A stretch of DNA of 10,623 bases from Oscillospiraceae bacterium (GCA_902802215.1 CADCLH010000072.1:1-10623); one strand, 5' to 3'. Shown: positions 1 through 4,794, counted from the stretch's first letter. Notes: a model not told the origin generated them from the sequence alone. Numbers and translations: made by a program.

Positions 1-75
1 GCAGCGTTTCCACCACAGACCGTCGTTGGGCAGGTACCATTCAAAGTATTGCATCATCGTCTTATTATTACTCAA
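1..75 (-). CDS. Alpha-amylase, N-terminal fragment (GH13, cytoplasmic type)
   Basis: Only the first 25 codons are in the window; the gene continues beyond base 1. Reading leftward, the peptide contains MMQYFEWYLPNDG followed by LWWKRC, the characteristic N-terminus of bacterial liquefying-type alpha-amylases of glycoside hydrolase family 13, which cut internal alpha-1,4 bonds of starch or glycogen. There is no signal peptide before this motif, so the enzyme is probably cytoplasmic and acts on imported maltodextrins or stored glycogen. The start is chosen as TTG at 75-73 because an AGAAGGG ribosome-binding site (87-81) lies five bases upstream. The two in-frame ATGs at 57 and 54 are too far from any Shine-Dalgarno sequence. 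A TTG start adds six residues (MSNNKT) before MMQYFEWY. The catalytic residues are outside the window. Confidence 0.85.
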   Translation of the reverse strand, partial: MSNNKTMMQYFEWYLPNDGLWWKRC

Positions 76-107
76 CCAATCCCTTCTTTCTCTGTTGAGC
101 TTGGCAT

Positions 108-136
108 GTTATAGCACAAGTTTTTCCGTTTGTCAA
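108..136 (-). promoter_or_regulatory. Sigma-A promoter of the alpha-amylase gene
   Basis: On the minus strand there is a perfect -35 TTGACA (136-131), a 17-base spacer and a -10 TATAAC (113-108). Transcription would start near base 101, about 25 bases before the TTG start. No operator or CRE-like site was recognised around it. Confidence 0.8.
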
Positions 137-357
137 ATCGGGGAGGGAGAATAAATATGCATAGGGCTTGAAAATGGCCGGAAATGGTGGGGCTGAGCAA
201 AGCGCCCCCGGCAGAGCCGGTGATTCAAATCTCTTCCGCACGCCGGTTTGCTTTGCCTGTTATCTTAAACAGGGGTCATTTTCGGCTCTTCCTCGCCAGT
301 TGGGTCATTTGTTCCGGAAATGTGGACTCTTCATTTATATTTAGGTCTTTCTTTGCA
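137..357. other. Divergent intergenic stretch, no gene recognised
   Basis: This stretch lies between the amylase promoter and the small-peptide promoter. It holds a possible GC hairpin (GGGGC ... GCCCC, roughly 187-206) and a 6-bp hairpin CCTGTT/AACAGG (256-261 with 268-273). Neither has a T tract. A reading frame is open across it from base 184 into the small-peptide gene, but most of it has no ribosome-binding site and lies upstream of that gene's promoter, so it is not called as coding. Confidence 0.4.
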
Positions 358-386
358 TTGAAACACGAAGAACCATATGTTATAAT
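358..386 (+). promoter_or_regulatory. Strong sigma-A promoter of the small membrane peptide gene
   Basis: -35 TTGAAA (358-363), a 17-base spacer and a perfect -10 TATAAT (381-386) preceded by an extended-10 TG (378-379). Transcription should start near 393, giving a 5' leader of about 37 bases before the GTG at 430. The match is unusually strong for a gene this small and supports it being real. Confidence 0.85.
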
Positions 387-400
387 CGCTCCGCTGCCGA

Positions 401-421
401 CACCTCGCAGTGAGGGAGGTG
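401..421 (+). promoter_or_regulatory. Leader stem that hides the toxin ribosome-binding site
   Basis: CACCTC (401-406) is perfectly complementary to GAGGTG (416-421), giving a 6-bp stem with a 9-base loop. The right arm is the Shine-Dalgarno sequence of the small peptide gene, so the folded leader would keep translation low. A 5' stem that sequesters the ribosome-binding site is a known feature of fst mRNA in the par loci. The structure is inferred from complementarity only. Confidence 0.6.
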
Positions 422-441
422 AAAGGCCTGTGTACATCCTC
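418..441 (+). repeat. Direct repeat copy 1 (toxin ribosome-binding site and start codons)
   Basis: This copy consists of GGTGAAAGG (418-426) and TGTACATCCTC (431-441), separated by four bases. It covers the Shine-Dalgarno sequence, the start codon and the next three codons of the small peptide. It is repeated in the same orientation at 600-621 with one base fewer in the first block and a three-base gap. Confidence 0.85.
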
Positions 442-513
442 GAAATGTTTCTCCTCTCCGTCCTGGCAAGTGTTGTGGCATATTACATTTGCAAATGGCT
501 TGATGGAGAGTAA
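430..513 (+). CDS. 27-residue membrane peptide, Fst-like type I toxin candidate
   Basis: The GTG start at 430 follows GGGAGGTGA (414-422) at normal spacing; an ATG at 445 would be too far from it. The product begins MYILEM, has one hydrophobic span (FLLSVLASVVAYYIC, residues 7-21) and a short polar tail KWLDGE. One membrane helix followed by a W-L-D motif and a charged C-terminus is the pattern of the Fst family of type I toxins as I know it. These peptides insert in the membrane and disturb nucleoid and envelope. The strong own promoter, the leader stem over the ribosome-binding site, a converging strong promoter and a partial repeat of the start region downstream (600-621) all fit a toxin controlled by a small RNA. 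An alternative is a constitutive small membrane protein of unknown role. No homology search was run, so the family name is provisional. Confidence 0.7.
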   Translation: MYILEMFLLSVLASVVAYYICKWLDGE

Positions 514-548
514 GGCAGCAAAGCCTGCCGGTAAACCGTCCGGCCCAT

Positions 549-598
549 AAAAACGGAAGAATCCCCTGGGAGGTGGCTCTCCCAGGGGATTCGTTCTG
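549..598 (-). terminator. Rho-independent terminator of the antisense RNA
   Basis: A perfect 14-bp stem, GAATCCCCTGGGAG (559-572) with CTCCCAGGGGATTC (579-592), has a 6-base loop. With one mismatch and a bulge it extends outward to about 554/598. On the minus strand the extended stem is followed at once by TTTTT (553-549), a good terminator. On the plus strand it is followed by CGTTCTGCGG, so it should stop the toxin transcript less well. It lies between two converging promoters. Confidence 0.75.
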
Positions 599-599
599 C

Positions 600-621
600 G
601 GTGAAGGTAATGTACATCCTC
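600..621 (+). repeat. Direct repeat copy 2 (decoy copy of the toxin start region)
   Basis: GGTGAAGG (600-607) and TGTACATCCTC (611-621) repeat the sequence at 418-441. The copy even recreates a start codon followed by codons for Y-I-L (ATG at 610), but the 37-codon frame that follows shows no recognisable features. Its likely purpose is that its complement forms the 5' part of the minus-strand RNA. Confidence 0.8.
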
Positions 622-645
622 AATACACTGCCTTTCGGCAACACC

Positions 646-674
646 ATTATATGCGAGACCCCGGGAAAAATCAA
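646..674 (-). promoter_or_regulatory. Sigma-A promoter of the antisense RNA
   Basis: On the minus strand there is -35 TTGATT (674-669), a 17-base spacer and a perfect -10 TATAAT (651-646). Transcription would start near 639 and run toward the toxin gene. No minus-strand protein gene lies downstream that this promoter could serve, which supports an RNA product. Confidence 0.75.
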
Positions 675-754
675 TATTGAGCGGCATGTTTTTTATAAAA
701 AGGCCCTCCGGCGGCTTCGTTGATCCGCTGCGCTCAAAAAACGCTGCGCGTTTT

Positions 755-771
755 GGTGTCCGGGGTTCGAG
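755..771 (+). repeat. Inverted fragment of the tRNA-Lys T arm
   Basis: The 17 bases GGTGTCCGGGGTTCGAG match exactly the 3' half of the tRNA-Lys gene (variable loop to T loop, 855-839 on the minus strand), but here they read on the plus strand. The fragment is just past the terminator of the tRNA operon. It looks like the scar of an inversion or tRNA-associated recombination. Confidence 0.7.
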
Positions 772-778
772 CCAGCGG

Positions 779-822
779 AAAAAGAATGAAGCAGCCACCC
801 CGGGTGGGGTAACTGCTTCATT
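779..822 (-). terminator. Terminator of the tRNA operon
   Basis: The stem AATGAAGCAG (785-794) with CTGCTTCATT (813-822) encloses a second GC palindrome (CCACCC-C-GGGTGG, 795-807). On the minus strand it is followed by C and TTTTT (784-779). The first base of the stem is the last A of the tRNA-Lys CCA end, so termination occurs directly behind the tRNA. Confidence 0.85.
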
Positions 823-897
823 GGTGCTCCAGCGGGGACTCGAACCCCGGACACCCTGCTTAAAAGGCAGGTGCTCTACCTCCTGAGCTACTGGGGC
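822..897 (-). tRNA. tRNA-Lys (anticodon TTT)
   Basis: A 76-base cloverleaf reading leftward, with anticodon arm CCTGC-CTTTTAA-GCAGG, T arm CGGGG-TTCGAGT-CCCCG and encoded CCA (824-822). The acceptor stem is GCCCCAG with CTGGAGC, which leaves a C-A mismatch at positions 3 and 70; the other six pairs are normal. It is the last gene of the array and is followed directly by the terminator. Anticodon TTT reads AAA and AAG. Confidence 0.93.
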
Positions 898-938
898 GGA
901 TTGTGTGTTTCGCATCTGATGAACCGCAAGCGCGCCTC

Positions 939-1012
939 CCAAATCGAAAGCCGCAAAGCGCTTTCGATTTGGAAAGGAAGAAAGAAGTCGCGGAATGGAG
1001 CAGCTTTCTTCC
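939..1012 (-). repeat. Two hairpins in the tRNA-Gln to tRNA-Lys spacer
   Basis: One perfect 13-bp hairpin pairs CCAAATCGAAAGC (939-951) with GCTTTCGATTTGG (960-972). Next to it, GGAAGAAAG (976-984) pairs with CTTTCTTCC (1004-1012) over 9 bp. On the transcribed minus strand the second stem is followed by TTTCC and could be a weak terminator or a processing site between the tRNAs. Confidence 0.6.
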
Positions 1013-1022
1013 GACGCCCTGG
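991..1022. repeat. tRNA 3'-flank repeat, copy A (beside tRNA-Gln)
   Basis: This 32-base stretch, reaching into the CCA end of tRNA-Gln, matches 1441-1472 beside tRNA-Arg at 24 of 32 positions, without gaps, by eye. Both copies begin CGGAA and end at the tRNA's TGG (CCA on the tRNA strand). The shared sequence on the 3' side of two different tRNAs suggests a mobile or recombining spacer module. Confidence 0.6.
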
Positions 1023-1093
1023 CTGGGATGGCGGGACTCGAACCCACTATATCGGAGTCAAAGTCCGGTGTGTTACCATTACACTACATCCCA
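1020..1093 (-). tRNA. tRNA-Gln (anticodon TTG)
   Basis: A 74-base cloverleaf with perfect acceptor stem TGGGATG/CATCCCA, anticodon arm CCGGA-CTTTGAC-TCCGA, T arm GTGGG-TTCGAGT-CCCGC, discriminator G and encoded CCA. The U1-A72 pair is typical of tRNA-Gln. It lies 47 bases downstream of tRNA-His in the same direction. Confidence 0.95.
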
Positions 1094-1140
1094 TCGTGAT
1101 GAACAAGCGAGGCCGGCACTGCCGGCCCCGGTCGTTTTTG

Positions 1141-1216
1141 TGGGGTGGGATATGGGGCTCGAACCCACGACACCCGGAACCACAATCCGGTGCTCTGCCA
1201 ACTGAGCTAATCCCAC
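1141..1216 (-). tRNA. tRNA-His (anticodon GTG)
   Basis: A 76-base cloverleaf with acceptor GTGGGAT/ATCCCAC, anticodon loop TTGTGGT, T loop TTCGAGC and encoded CCA. Two features are diagnostic for tRNA-His: the discriminator base is C, and the base before position 1 is G (at 1217), providing the G-1 residue needed by histidyl-tRNA synthetase. Confidence 0.95.
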
Positions 1217-1345
1217 CAAATCGTCCAAGCAGGCTTTACCGCTTGTCCTGTCATAAACTCAAAGCATGGCTTTGAAGTTGTTTTCCTGCTGCCCTCCTTG
1301 CGGAGAGGCTATCTGAAAACCGCCCGAAAGCGGTCCCTCGCTGAT

Positions 1346-1382
1346 TCAAACACAAGGCCCAGCGCAGCGGGCTTGTGTTTGA
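1346..1382 (-). repeat. Hairpin in the tRNA-Arg to tRNA-His spacer
   Basis: TCAAACACAAGGCCC (1346-1360) pairs with GGGCTTGTGTTTGA (1369-1382), 14 bp with one bulged base and an 8-base loop. It resembles the hairpin at 939-972 in place and form but not in stem sequence, so the base-paired shape rather than the sequence seems kept. The 253-base spacer around it (1217-1469) holds two further small hairpins (CAAAGC/GCTTTG at 1260-1274, ACCGC/GCGGT near 1320-1334) and no gene that I can see. Confidence 0.6.
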
Positions 1383-1440
1383 GAGGAAGAAGGAGCCCAC
1401 GGAGGTGGAGCTTTCGCGGCCCCCTCGGAAACCGCGGAAG

Positions 1441-1472
1441 CGGAACGGAGTGAGCTTCTTCTGACGTCCTGG
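1441..1472. repeat. tRNA 3'-flank repeat, copy B (beside tRNA-Arg)
   Basis: Second copy of the 32-base repeat described at 991-1022, reaching into the CCA end of tRNA-Arg. Nearby AAGAAGG (1387-1393) and the TTCTTC in this copy could pair, as the arms GGAAGAAAG/CTTTCTTCC do in copy A. Confidence 0.55.
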
Positions 1473-1546
1473 CACGCCAAGAGGGATTCGAACCCCCGAC
1501 CTACTGCTTAGAAGGCAGTTGCTCTATCCTGCTGAGCTATTGGCGC
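1470..1546 (-). tRNA. tRNA-Arg (anticodon TCT)
   Basis: A 77-base cloverleaf with acceptor GCGCCAA/TTGGCGT (a G-U wobble at 1-72), anticodon arm ACTGC-CTTCTAA-GCAGT, T arm CGGGGGTTCGAATCCCTC, discriminator G and encoded CCA. It reads AGA and AGG codons. Confidence 0.94.
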
Positions 1547-1600
1547 AGATGCTGCTGCCCCGTTCTCAGCACTTTGACGGAAGCGGATGACTTCCCGCGC

Positions 1601-1674
1601 TGGAGCGGGTGATGGGAATCGAACCCACGTATCCAGCTTGGAAGGCTGGTGTTCTACCATTGAACTACACCCGC
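1601..1674 (-). tRNA. tRNA-Gly (anticodon TCC)
   Basis: A 74-base cloverleaf with perfect acceptor GCGGGTG/CACCCGC, anticodon arm CCAGC-CTTCCAA-GCTGG, T loop TTCGATT, discriminator T and encoded CCA. It is the first gene of the array, about 24 bases behind the promoter at 1727-1698. Confidence 0.95.
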
Positions 1675-1697
1675 ACGTCGTCCCATTCAGCCATGAG

Positions 1698-1727
1698 ATA
1701 ATATCATAAGGAGCGGGCGCGTGTCAA
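1698..1727 (-). promoter_or_regulatory. Promoter of the tRNA array
   Basis: On the minus strand there is a perfect -35 TTGACA (1727-1722), an 18-base spacer and -10 TATTAT (1703-1698). Transcription would start near 1691 and enter tRNA-Gly at 1674. A GC-rich, stringent-type discriminator is not evident. Confidence 0.75.
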
Positions 1728-1810
1728 CTGCTTTCTGAAACTTTTTTGCCGGGGACTGTAAGGGCCGGAGACGGGGGAGAGCGCAGGGGCCGGGCTTTGC
1801 GCTTTTCCTC

Positions 1811-1839
1811 TTGTGCGCGGGGCGAATCTGTGGTAAAAA
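1811..1839 (+). promoter_or_regulatory. Possible promoter of the DUF5662-like gene
   Basis: TTGTGC (1811-1816), a 17-base spacer and TAAAAA (1834-1839) preceded by TGG, an extended-10 form. Both hexamers are only moderate matches. It is placed about 30 bases before the start codon. Confidence 0.35.
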
Positions 1840-1870
1840 GAAAGAGAATACTGCCAGCAGGAGTAGGTCC

Positions 1871-2470
1871 ATGCATCCCATCGAGCATTTCAAAACCATC
1901 ACGCGGCACCGCCATCTGGTGTGCCGCTACTGCGTTCGCCTCGGCCTGTGGCGGCAGGGGCTGACGCACGATCTTAGCAAATACAGCCCGACGGAGTTCC
2001 TGCCGGGGGCGAGATACTGGCAGGGGACGCGCAGCCCCAACGACGTCGAGCGGCGCCGGACCGGCGTCTCCCTCGCGTGGCTGCACCACAAGGGCCGCAA
2101 CCGCCACCACTTCGAGTACTGGATCGACTATATCATCCGGGACGACGGAAGGATCGAATACGGGGGCAACAAAATGCCCATCCGCTATGTTGCCGAGATG
2201 TTCTGCGACCGTGTCGCCGCGAGCCGGGTCTATCTGGGGGACGCCTATACCGACGCCTCCGCCTGGAACTACTACGTCAACTCAAAGGACAGGATCCTGA
2301 TCCACCCGGAGACCGGCGCGGAGATCGAGGAGATGCTCCGCGTGCTCAAGGACGAGGGGGAGGAGGCCGCTTTCGCCTATGTGCGGCGGCGTCTGCGCGA
2401 GGAGCGAAAGCGCGCCCGGCATGAAAACGGCCGGGAGACGGTCGGCGGCAGTCCGCAGGGCTGGCTCTGA
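1871..2470 (+). CDS. DUF5662-like conserved protein, 199 residues
   Basis: The ATG at 1871 is chosen because AGGAG (1859-1863) lies seven bases upstream; the longer frame from 1811 has no such site. The protein is hydrophilic with no signal peptide or membrane span. It starts HPIEHFKTITRHRHLVCRYC and has two histidine-rich blocks: HDLSK at 33-37 and HHKGRNRHHFEYW at 72-84, in the arrangement I associate with the DUF5662 family, which has no established function. The conserved His, Asp and Glu could bind a metal, but this is inference. The C-terminal 35 residues are basic and look disordered. The gene ends 47 bases before the membrane protein gene on the same strand with no terminator between them, so the two may be co-transcribed. 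The product resembles small accessory proteins found in both phages and genomes. Confidence 0.75.
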   Translation: MHPIEHFKTITRHRHLVCRYCVRLGLWRQGLTHDLSKYSPTEFLPGARYWQGTRSPNDVERRRTGVSLAWLHHKGRNRHHFEYWIDYIIRDDGRIEYGGNKMPIRYVAEMFCDRVAASRVYLGDAYTDASAWNYYVNSKDRILIHPETGAEIEEMLRVLKDEGEEAAFAYVRRRLREERKRARHENGRETVGGSPQGWL

Positions 2471-2517
2471 GAGACCCGCGGACTGGGCCGGGGGATACTT
2501 ACTGGGGAGAAAAAGAA

Positions 2518-4182
2518 ATGACAGGAGCCCGAAAACGGAAATACCCGCTGCTGATGACGGCGCTCACGCTGCTTGTGATCTGGAAGATCCATCTGGGCCT
2601 GTTCCATGATGAGGTCCAGGTCGTCAACCTCGGGAAGCTGCTGGTCGAGGGGGACAGCTTTGTTCAGTTCACGGGCCTCGGCATGTCGCACTATCTGCTC
2701 TGGCCGCTGATGGCCGTCTATCATCGCATCGTGGGGAGCTACGACGGGGTCATCCTGTATCTGCGCTGCTGGTATGTGCCGATCCAGCTCCTGATCGCGA
2801 TCTATACCTATACGACGATCAAGCTGTTCTGGAGCGAAAAGCAGGCGACGGCGGCGTCATGCCTCGCCATGCTCTTTGTTTTCAACTTCTATTCGATCAC
2901 CTACAAGACGGCGCTGTTCTGGTGCACGATGCTGACCGTCCTGTTCCTGCTGCGCTGGGAAAAGACCCGCAAGACCCGGTATCTGATCCTCTCCGCGCTC
3001 GCATTGTCCGCCGATGTGCTCGGGTATCCGCCGTTTCCGGCTTTTCTTCTCATCCCGGTGACCCGGCTTCTGCTGAAGGACCGCTCTTCCGCCCGCCGCA
3101 CGATCGCGATCTTCTGGGGGACCTGCGCCGTCGCCGCGCTGGCATTCCTGCTTTCGATCTTCCTGCGCTACCCGCTCTCGGATGTGATGAACGTATACGT
3201 CGGCGGGGACATCTACAAGACCTCCTTCATCAGGCCGGCGGCAGTAAAAATGGGGAAGATCGCGGCCATCTGGATTGTTATAGAGGCGGCCGTCCGGATC
3301 GGAGAGAAATGCGGCCTTCTCGCCTCATACGGCAGACGGCTCTGGGATGCGCTGAACATCCTGTTCTGGTGCGCGCTCATCGGGATTGTGGCGCTGAAGC
3401 TGCGGTCGGTCCAGGCGTCCCGTTTCTGGTATGTTTTTCTCGGCGTCTACGTGCTTGCCGTTGTCCTGCGCAGACACGGCCTGCTTCGCATCCGGCACGG
3501 GCAGCTCGTCGATATCCTGTTCTATGAGGTCTCCGCATGGACGATGCTGGGGATCGCGCTGATCTCCGATCAGCGTATCGCGATCGTCGCCTACGGCGCC
3601 GTCTTCGGACTGATCGGCGCGTGCATGTCGCTTCTGGACGAGGACAACGACCGCTTCGGCCGCGCCCGGGTACTGGCGCAGAGCATCCTGCTGGCGATGC
3701 TGATCTGCGCGACGGTCTTTGTCTCGGATGAGAGCAGCATTCTCGGCTCCTCCAACATCTTCCAGCACCGGGAGAAGATGACGGACACCGCGGGCAAGGG
3801 GCTCTATGTGACAGCCTATACCATGCAGCGCTTTGATCCGCTGGCTCAGGCGTCCCGCAGATGTACCGACAGCGACGACAGACTCTTTGTCGTCTCGGAT
3901 CTTCTGTTCCCGTTCGGCCCCATGAGCGCGGATGTGGTGGAGGCGATCCCCCGCGGCTATCAGAGCTACAGCTATCTCTATACCTCAAAGGGCATTGATT
4001 ACTGCGCCCGCTTTCCGGAGCGGTCGCCGACCGTCGTGCTCGTGGACAGGGAGTATGTCGGAGACGTCGAGGCCTGGATGGAGAAGGCCGCCTTCGGCAA
4101 ATGGATGAAAGAGCACTTTGAGCCGGATCCCCTGACCTCGGACGAGAGATGGCAGGTTTTCCGGCTCCTGCCGGAGTCCTGA
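2518..4182 (+). CDS. Polytopic membrane protein, GT-C-glycosyltransferase-like
   Basis: 554 residues; ATG with GGGGAGA (2504-2510) seven bases upstream. I count about 12 hydrophobic segments in residues 10-405 (for example 10-23, 84-100, 113-127, 134-146, 196-216, 277-295, 303-317, 386-403), then a soluble tail of about 145 residues. Directly after the first segment comes HDEV (30-33), an acidic pair at the start of the first outer loop, and GLGMSHYLLWPLM follows at 53-65. That placement matches the catalytic Asp/Glu motif of GT-C enzymes (ArnT/PMT type), which move sugars from polyprenyl-phosphate carriers onto an acceptor outside the membrane. The fold is thus a reasonable guess, but the substrate cannot be named and an oligosaccharide flippase or polymerase remains possible. 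Its only close neighbour is the DUF5662-like gene. No terminator with a T tract follows; a GCGCCC/GGGCGC hairpin is at 4200-4217. Confidence 0.65.
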   Translation: MTGARKRKYPLLMTALTLLVIWKIHLGLFHDEVQVVNLGKLLVEGDSFVQFTGLGMSHYLLWPLMAVYHRIVGSYDGVILYLRCWYVPIQLLIAIYTYTTIKLFWSEKQATAASCLAMLFVFNFYSITYKTALFWCTMLTVLFLLRWEKTRKTRYLILSALALSADVLGYPPFPAFLLIPVTRLLLKDRSSARRTIAIFWGTCAVAALAFLLSIFLRYPLSDVMNVYVGGDIYKTSFIRPAAVKMGKIAAIWIVIEAAVRIGEKCGLLASYGRRLWDALNILFWCALIGIVALKLRSVQASRFWYVFLGVYVLAVVLRRHGLLRIRHGQLVDILFYEVSAWTMLGIALISDQRIAIVAYGAVFGLIGACMSLLDEDNDRFGRARVLAQSILLAMLICATVFVSDESSILGSSNIFQHREKMTDTAGKGLYVTAYTMQRFDPLAQASRRCTDSDDRLFVVSDLLFPFGPMSADVVEAIPRGYQSYSYLYTSKGIDYCARFPERSPTVVLVDREYVGDVEAWMEKAAFGKWMKEHFEPDPLTSDERWQVFRLLPES

Positions 4183-4332
4183 CCCCGGCGGAGAAGCGTG
4201 CGCCCTCCTCCGGGCGCGGCGCAAAATTCACGCGGATGTAACAACTCTCCCCTTGCGCCGGGGCGGAAATGATGGTAAGCTAAAGACAATCAAAGCCCCC
4301 CAAATATTCTTCAAAAAAGGAGTGTGGTCGTC

Positions 4333-4746
4333 ATGGTCAAGATCATCATGGGACTGAAGGGGTCCGGGAAAACCAAGGAGCTCGTCGGCCTGGTCTGCAA
4401 GGCCGTCAGCGAGGGCAGCGGCGACGTCGTCGTGATCGAGAAGGAGCGCAAGCTCACCTATGATATCCCCTATCAGGCCCGCCTGATCGACGCGGGAAGC
4501 TATTCGATCGGCAGCTATGAATTTCTGAAAGGCTTTATCTCCGGCATCCACGCCGGGAATTACGATATTACGCATTTCTTCATCGACAACTTCTACAAGC
4601 TCGTCAACGACCGCGAGGAGGCCTCGGTGGTCGAGTTCGTCGGCTGGCTGGCCGAGTACGCCGCGCGCGAGAACATCGAGTTCGTGGTCTCCATGAGCTC
4701 CGACCGCGCCAAGTGCCCGGAGGAGATCCGGCAGTATCTGATCTGA
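4333..4746 (+). CDS. Small P-loop NTPase-like protein, conserved in Clostridia
   Basis: 137 residues. The ATG at 4333 is preferred: AAGGAG (4317-4322) is ten bases upstream, whereas the GTG at 4324 nearly touches it. A Walker A motif GLKGSGKT is at residues 7-14, right at the N-terminus, and a hydrophobic strand ending in Asp (THFFIDNF, 80-87) is a likely Walker B. Other notable pieces are KLTYDIPYQARLIDAGSY (40-57) and FLKGFISGIHAGNYDITHF (64-82). I recognise this as a protein widely seen in Clostridia without a known function; it is too short for a motor ATPase and lacks obvious nucleic-acid-binding parts. It may be a nucleotide sensor or a degenerate kinase. It stands alone, has its own terminator, and converges on the CarD-family gene. 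Confidence 0.75.
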   Translation: MVKIIMGLKGSGKTKELVGLVCKAVSEGSGDVVVIEKERKLTYDIPYQARLIDAGSYSIGSYEFLKGFISGIHAGNYDITHFFIDNFYKLVNDREEASVVEFVGWLAEYAARENIEFVVSMSSDRAKCPEEIRQYLI

Positions 4747-4761
4747 ATACGGCATAAAGAA

Positions 4762-4794
4762 GGCGGGAAGCTTGCGCTTCCCGCCCCATTTTAC
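4762..4794 (+). terminator. Terminator of the P-loop gene
   Basis: A perfect 10-bp stem GGCGGGAAGC (4762-4771) and GCTTCCCGCC (4776-4785) has a TTGC loop and is followed by CCATTTTAC. It is 15 bases behind the stop codon. The T tract is short and displaced by three bases. Confidence 0.8.

Larger units (their letters stand above)
549..639 (-). ncRNA. Putative antitoxin small RNA (RNAII-like)
   Basis: A strong minus-strand promoter (674-646) predicts a start near 639 and the terminator ends near 549, giving an RNA of about 90 nt without a convincing reading frame. It begins with a TGCC-GAAA-GGCA hairpin with a GNRA-type loop (640-629). It then carries the complement of TGTACATCCTC and GGTGAAGG (621-600), which are repeats of the toxin mRNA start region at 418-441. 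Base pairing over about 19 of 24 positions would block toxin translation. In the enterococcal par (Fst) system, two converging RNAs pair through repeats and a shared terminator; this locus has the same layout. The RNA is predicted, not observed. Confidence 0.6.

Noticed and set aside
610..723. 37-codon plus-strand frame starting MYIL
   Set aside because: The start region copies that of the toxin, but the rest has no membrane span or toxin-like tail; the antisense RNA explanation fits better.
939..1012. CRISPR-like array in the tRNA spacers
   Set aside because: The repeats are hairpin arms and a two-copy 32-base module without regular spacing; no spacer-repeat pattern is present.
331..1047. 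Long minus-strand reading frame of 238 codons
   Set aside because: It runs through the tRNA-Lys gene, the antisense RNA region and the small peptide gene on the other strand. Its translation contains the typical tRNA artefact PVAQEVEHLPFKQGVRGSSPR, and no ribosome-binding site fits.
871..1275. Plus-strand frames with peptides such as GLEPTTPG and DSNPLYRSQSP
   Set aside because: These are translations of tRNA genes read from the wrong strand, a common false annotation.
4253..4281. Possible promoter TTGCGC-17-TAAGCT before the P-loop gene
   Set aside because: The -10 hexamer matches the consensus at only three positions; a real promoter must exist here or upstream, but this one is not convincing.
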